Source: Thermoanaerobaculia bacterium
Lineage (GTDB): Bacteria > Acidobacteriota > Thermoanaerobaculia > UBA5066
Length of the DNA stretch: 7,708 nucleotides
Assembly (NCBI GenBank): GCA_017999215.1
Contig: JAGOBQ010000191.1
Coordinates: 1-7,708, forward strand
Direction of reading: 5' to 3'
The position numbers were made by a program, and so were the translations under genes. Below, in pieces: positions 6,472 to 7,708 of this stretch. The notes beneath the pieces are model-generated. The model was given only the letters and a program-made list of their open reading frames with translations, did not search any database and was not told the DNA's origin. Each line of letters opens with the position of its first letter. Position 1 is the first letter of the stretch.

Positions 6472-6501
6472 TTGACAGGGCTCTCCGTCGGTTCCCAGAA
6501 T
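6472..6501 (+). promoter_or_regulatory. Sigma-70-type promoter for the TonB-dependent receptor
   Basis: A perfect -35 hexamer TTGACA (6472-6477) is followed after 18 nt by CAGAAT (6496-6501), a 4/6 match to TATAAT. It lies in a 214-bp non-coding stretch after the TPR gene, upstream of the receptor, in a local AT-rich patch. Transcription would start near 6508, leaving a leader of about 150 nt. Confidence 0.6.
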
Positions 6502-6512
6502 CGTCCCAGGAA

Positions 6513-6536
6513 AACATACCGAGTGTTCGGTATTTT
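6513..6536. promoter_or_regulatory. AT-rich palindrome at the receptor transcription start, possible operator
   Basis: ATACCGA (6516-6522) and TCGGTAT (6527-6533) are perfect inverted arms around GTGT; after one mismatch the symmetry continues with AA/TT outside. It begins 11 nt after the -10 hexamer, so a bound repressor would block initiation or early elongation. Spaced arms of this size resemble operators of TetR-type dimeric repressors, but no such regulator is encoded in the window. With A-rich sequence before and TTTTGTT after, it could alternatively fold as a weak transcriptional attenuator or as a terminator of the TPR gene transcript. Confidence 0.5.
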
Positions 6537-6630
6537 GTTCACCGCGACGCGGACGGCACGCGACGAGGGGCCGGAATCGGGCTTCTCGCCGCCGGCTGAC
6601 GCGGGCCGCGGCGGGCCACAGGGCTGACGA

Positions 6631-6646
6631 GGGCGCGACGGCGCCC
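6631..6646 (+). promoter_or_regulatory. Hairpin abutting the receptor ribosome binding site
   Basis: GGGCGC (6631-6636) pairs with GCGCCC (6641-6646) around a GACG loop. It ends immediately before the Shine-Dalgarno GGGAGG (6647-6652). It may affect ribosome loading or leader stability, but a 6-bp GC stem can arise by chance at this composition. Confidence 0.35.
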
Positions 6647-6657
6647 GGGAGGATGAG

Positions 6658-7708
6658 ATGAAGAGGCTGACCCGAAACCCCTTCCTTCGCGCCGTGGCAC
6701 TCGTCGGGGCCGTGCTCCTGCCGGCGCTGACGTGGCCGGGCGCGGCCCGGGCGCAGACGGCCGATGCGACCGTCGAGATCGACGTCGTCGACGAGACGGG
6801 CGTCGCGCTCCCCGGCGTGTCGGTGGACCTGAAGCGCGCCGAGACCGGCTTCGCGCGGACTTCCGTCACGTCCGCCACGGGCGCGGCCCGCTTCCCCGCG
6901 GTGCCGCCGGCCGCCGGGTACGTCGCGCGCGTCGCGCTCCAGGGCTTCGAGGCGGTCGAGCAGCCGCTCACGCTCCGGATCGGCCAGACGGCGCGCCTCC
7001 GGGTCGTCCTCCGCGCGAAGGCGGTCGCCGAGTCGGTGACGGTCGTCGGGGAAGCGCCGCTCGTCGACGTCTACAAGATCGACTCGTCGACGAACATCGT
7101 CCCCGAGCAGATCCGGGAGCTGCCGGTCGCGAACCGGGAGTTCGAGAAGCTCGCCTTCATCGCGCCGGGCGTGCAGCGCGAGCGGGGCGAGTTCCGGTTC
7201 GTCACGGGAGGTCCGGTCATCGGCTCGGGCGGAAACGCCTCGCAGTCGACGATCCTCGTCGACGGGGTCGACTACACCGACCCGGCGCTCGGCCTCGCGA
7301 AGACCCGCGTCTCGCAGGACGCGATCTCCGAGTTCCGCGTCGTCAACTCCCGCTTCGATGCCGAGGTCGGCGGCTCGGCCGGCGGCGCCCTCACGGTCCT
7401 CACGAAGACGGGGACGAACGAGTTCAAGGGTTCGCTCTTCGCCTACTACCGGGCCGAGGGGCTGCGCGCGAAGGGCGCCCTCGAGCAGGAGTCCTCGGTC
7501 GACTTCCGGCGCGGCCAGTACGGGGTCACGCTCGGCGGCCCGATCGTGAAGGACCGGACCCACTTCTTCCTCTCGGGCGAGTACGTCGACGAGGTGCGGC
7601 CGACGCTCTTCCGGCCGCAGGGGGCGTTCCGCTCGCTGGCGGAAGACCTCGAGGTCCCGACGAAGCAGGTCCTCGCGTTCGGCTCGATCACGCACGCCCT
7701 CACCGACT
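6658..7708 (+). CDS. TonB-dependent receptor, Oar-like, with carboxypeptidase-regulatory-type domain (3' end outside window)
   Basis: The first 350 residues are present and the frame is still open at the window edge. ATG 6658 follows GGGAGG by 5 nt; the ATG at 6653 is out of frame. A signal peptide covers 1-32, cleaving at ARA/Q. Residues about 37-118 form a carboxypeptidase-regulatory-like (CNA-B type) beta domain: VEIDVVDETGVALPGVSVDL, then TGAARFPAVPPAAGY. ESVTVVGEAP at 125-134 is TonB-box-like and leads into the plug, with ELPVANREFEKLAFIAPGV, ILVDGVDYTDPALG and EFRVVNSRFDAEVGGSAGG. TKTGTNEFKGSLFAYYR (249-265) and YGVTLGGPIVKDRTHFFLSGEY open the beta-barrel as in Oar-type receptors, which usually run to about 900-1200 residues. 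It would sit in the outer membrane and import or bind a large substrate using TonB energy. The substrate cannot be told from this part. Confidence 0.95.
   Translation, partial: MKRLTRNPFLRAVALVGAVLLPALTWPGAARAQTADATVEIDVVDETGVALPGVSVDLKRAETGFARTSVTSATGAARFPAVPPAAGYVARVALQGFEAVEQPLTLRIGQTARLRVVLRAKAVAESVTVVGEAPLVDVYKIDSSTNIVPEQIRELPVANREFEKLAFIAPGVQRERGEFRFVTGGPVIGSGGNASQSTILVDGVDYTDPALGLAKTRVSQDAISEFRVVNSRFDAEVGGSAGGALTVLTKTGTNEFKGSLFAYYRAEGLRAKGALEQESSVDFRRGQYGVTLGGPIVKDRTHFFLSGEYVDEVRPTLFRPQGAFRSLAEDLEVPTKQVLAFGSITHALTD

Larger units (their letters stand above)
6444..6657. other. Non-coding regulatory region upstream of the receptor
   Basis: This 214-nt gap holds the promoter, AT-rich palindrome and RBS-proximal hairpin listed separately. 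It also has two short direct repeats: GCGGGCC at 6601-6607 and 6611-6617, and GGCTGACG at 6594-6601 and 6622-6629. No clear strong terminator for the TPR gene is seen; a 5-bp stem AGCCC/GGGCT (6427-6441) straddles the end of that gene. I find no small gene with a credible start here. Confidence 0.6.

Noticed and set aside
6594..6629. Short direct repeats GCGGGCC and GGCTGACG upstream of the receptor
   Set aside because: They are 7-8 nt copies in very GC-rich DNA with no regular array or match to a known site; chance is a sufficient explanation.
4548..6971. 807-residue open frame on the minus strand
   Set aside because: It runs opposite the TPR gene, the promoter region and the start of the receptor, all well supported on the + strand. 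Its composition is low-complexity Arg/Pro/Glu/Leu, as expected for the reverse of GC-rich coding DNA.
5998..7695. 565-residue open frame on the minus strand
   Set aside because: It is antisense to the end of the TPR gene and to the receptor, whose plug and barrel motifs are unmistakable on the + strand.

Overview
The window is very GC-rich and densely coding, with strong G/C preference at third codon positions, which leaves long false reading frames open on the opposite strand. The closing gene is an Oar-like TonB-dependent receptor with an N-terminal carboxypeptidase-regulatory-type domain. Together with a secreted M13 metallopeptidase, a secreted Ig-like protein and a zinc-ribbon/TPR protein, this suggests a high-GC Acidobacteriota chromosome, possibly of the Thermoanaerobaculia type. 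That assignment is inferred from gene style; there is no rRNA or marker gene here. I see no tRNA, insertion sequence, CRISPR array, integrase or composition break.

Layout: (1) 1-273, + strand, the C-terminal end of an M13 (neprilysin/PepO family) metallopeptidase. (2) 299-325, a perfect GC-rich hairpin between convergent genes, probably a terminator. (3) 366-1499, - strand, a secreted protein of unknown function with a clear signal peptide and beta-sandwich character. (4) 1500-1618, a divergent intergenic region with a strong 27-bp inverted repeat. (5) 1619-3636, + strand, a tight three-gene operon: ECF sigma factor, a small three-helix membrane protein (likely its anti-sigma factor, without the usual zinc motif), and a membrane protein with a bactofilin/polymer-forming-like beta-repeat head. 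(6) 3637-3705, a short gap with two stem-loops; the larger one overlaps the Shine-Dalgarno of the next gene. (7) 3706-6443, + strand, 3-hydroxyacyl-CoA (3-hydroxybutyryl-CoA) dehydrogenase, overlapped by 4 nt by a 620-residue zinc-ribbon/TPR protein that starts at TTG. (8) 6444-6657, a regulatory region with a sigma-70-like promoter, an AT-rich palindrome just downstream, and a hairpin abutting the ribosome binding site. (9) 6658 to the window end, + strand, a TonB-dependent receptor truncated by the window edge.

Working together: the sigma, anti-sigma and polymer-former cassette looks like an envelope-sensing module. The sigma factor may also control the divergently transcribed secreted protein, since both would share the 119-bp intergenic region. 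The dehydrogenase and TPR protein appear translationally coupled, although their functions have no obvious link. The receptor is a separate transcription unit with its own promoter and possible operator. The least understood and most promising parts are the sigma-factor cassette, the divergent palindrome, and the stem-loop over the dehydrogenase ribosome binding site.
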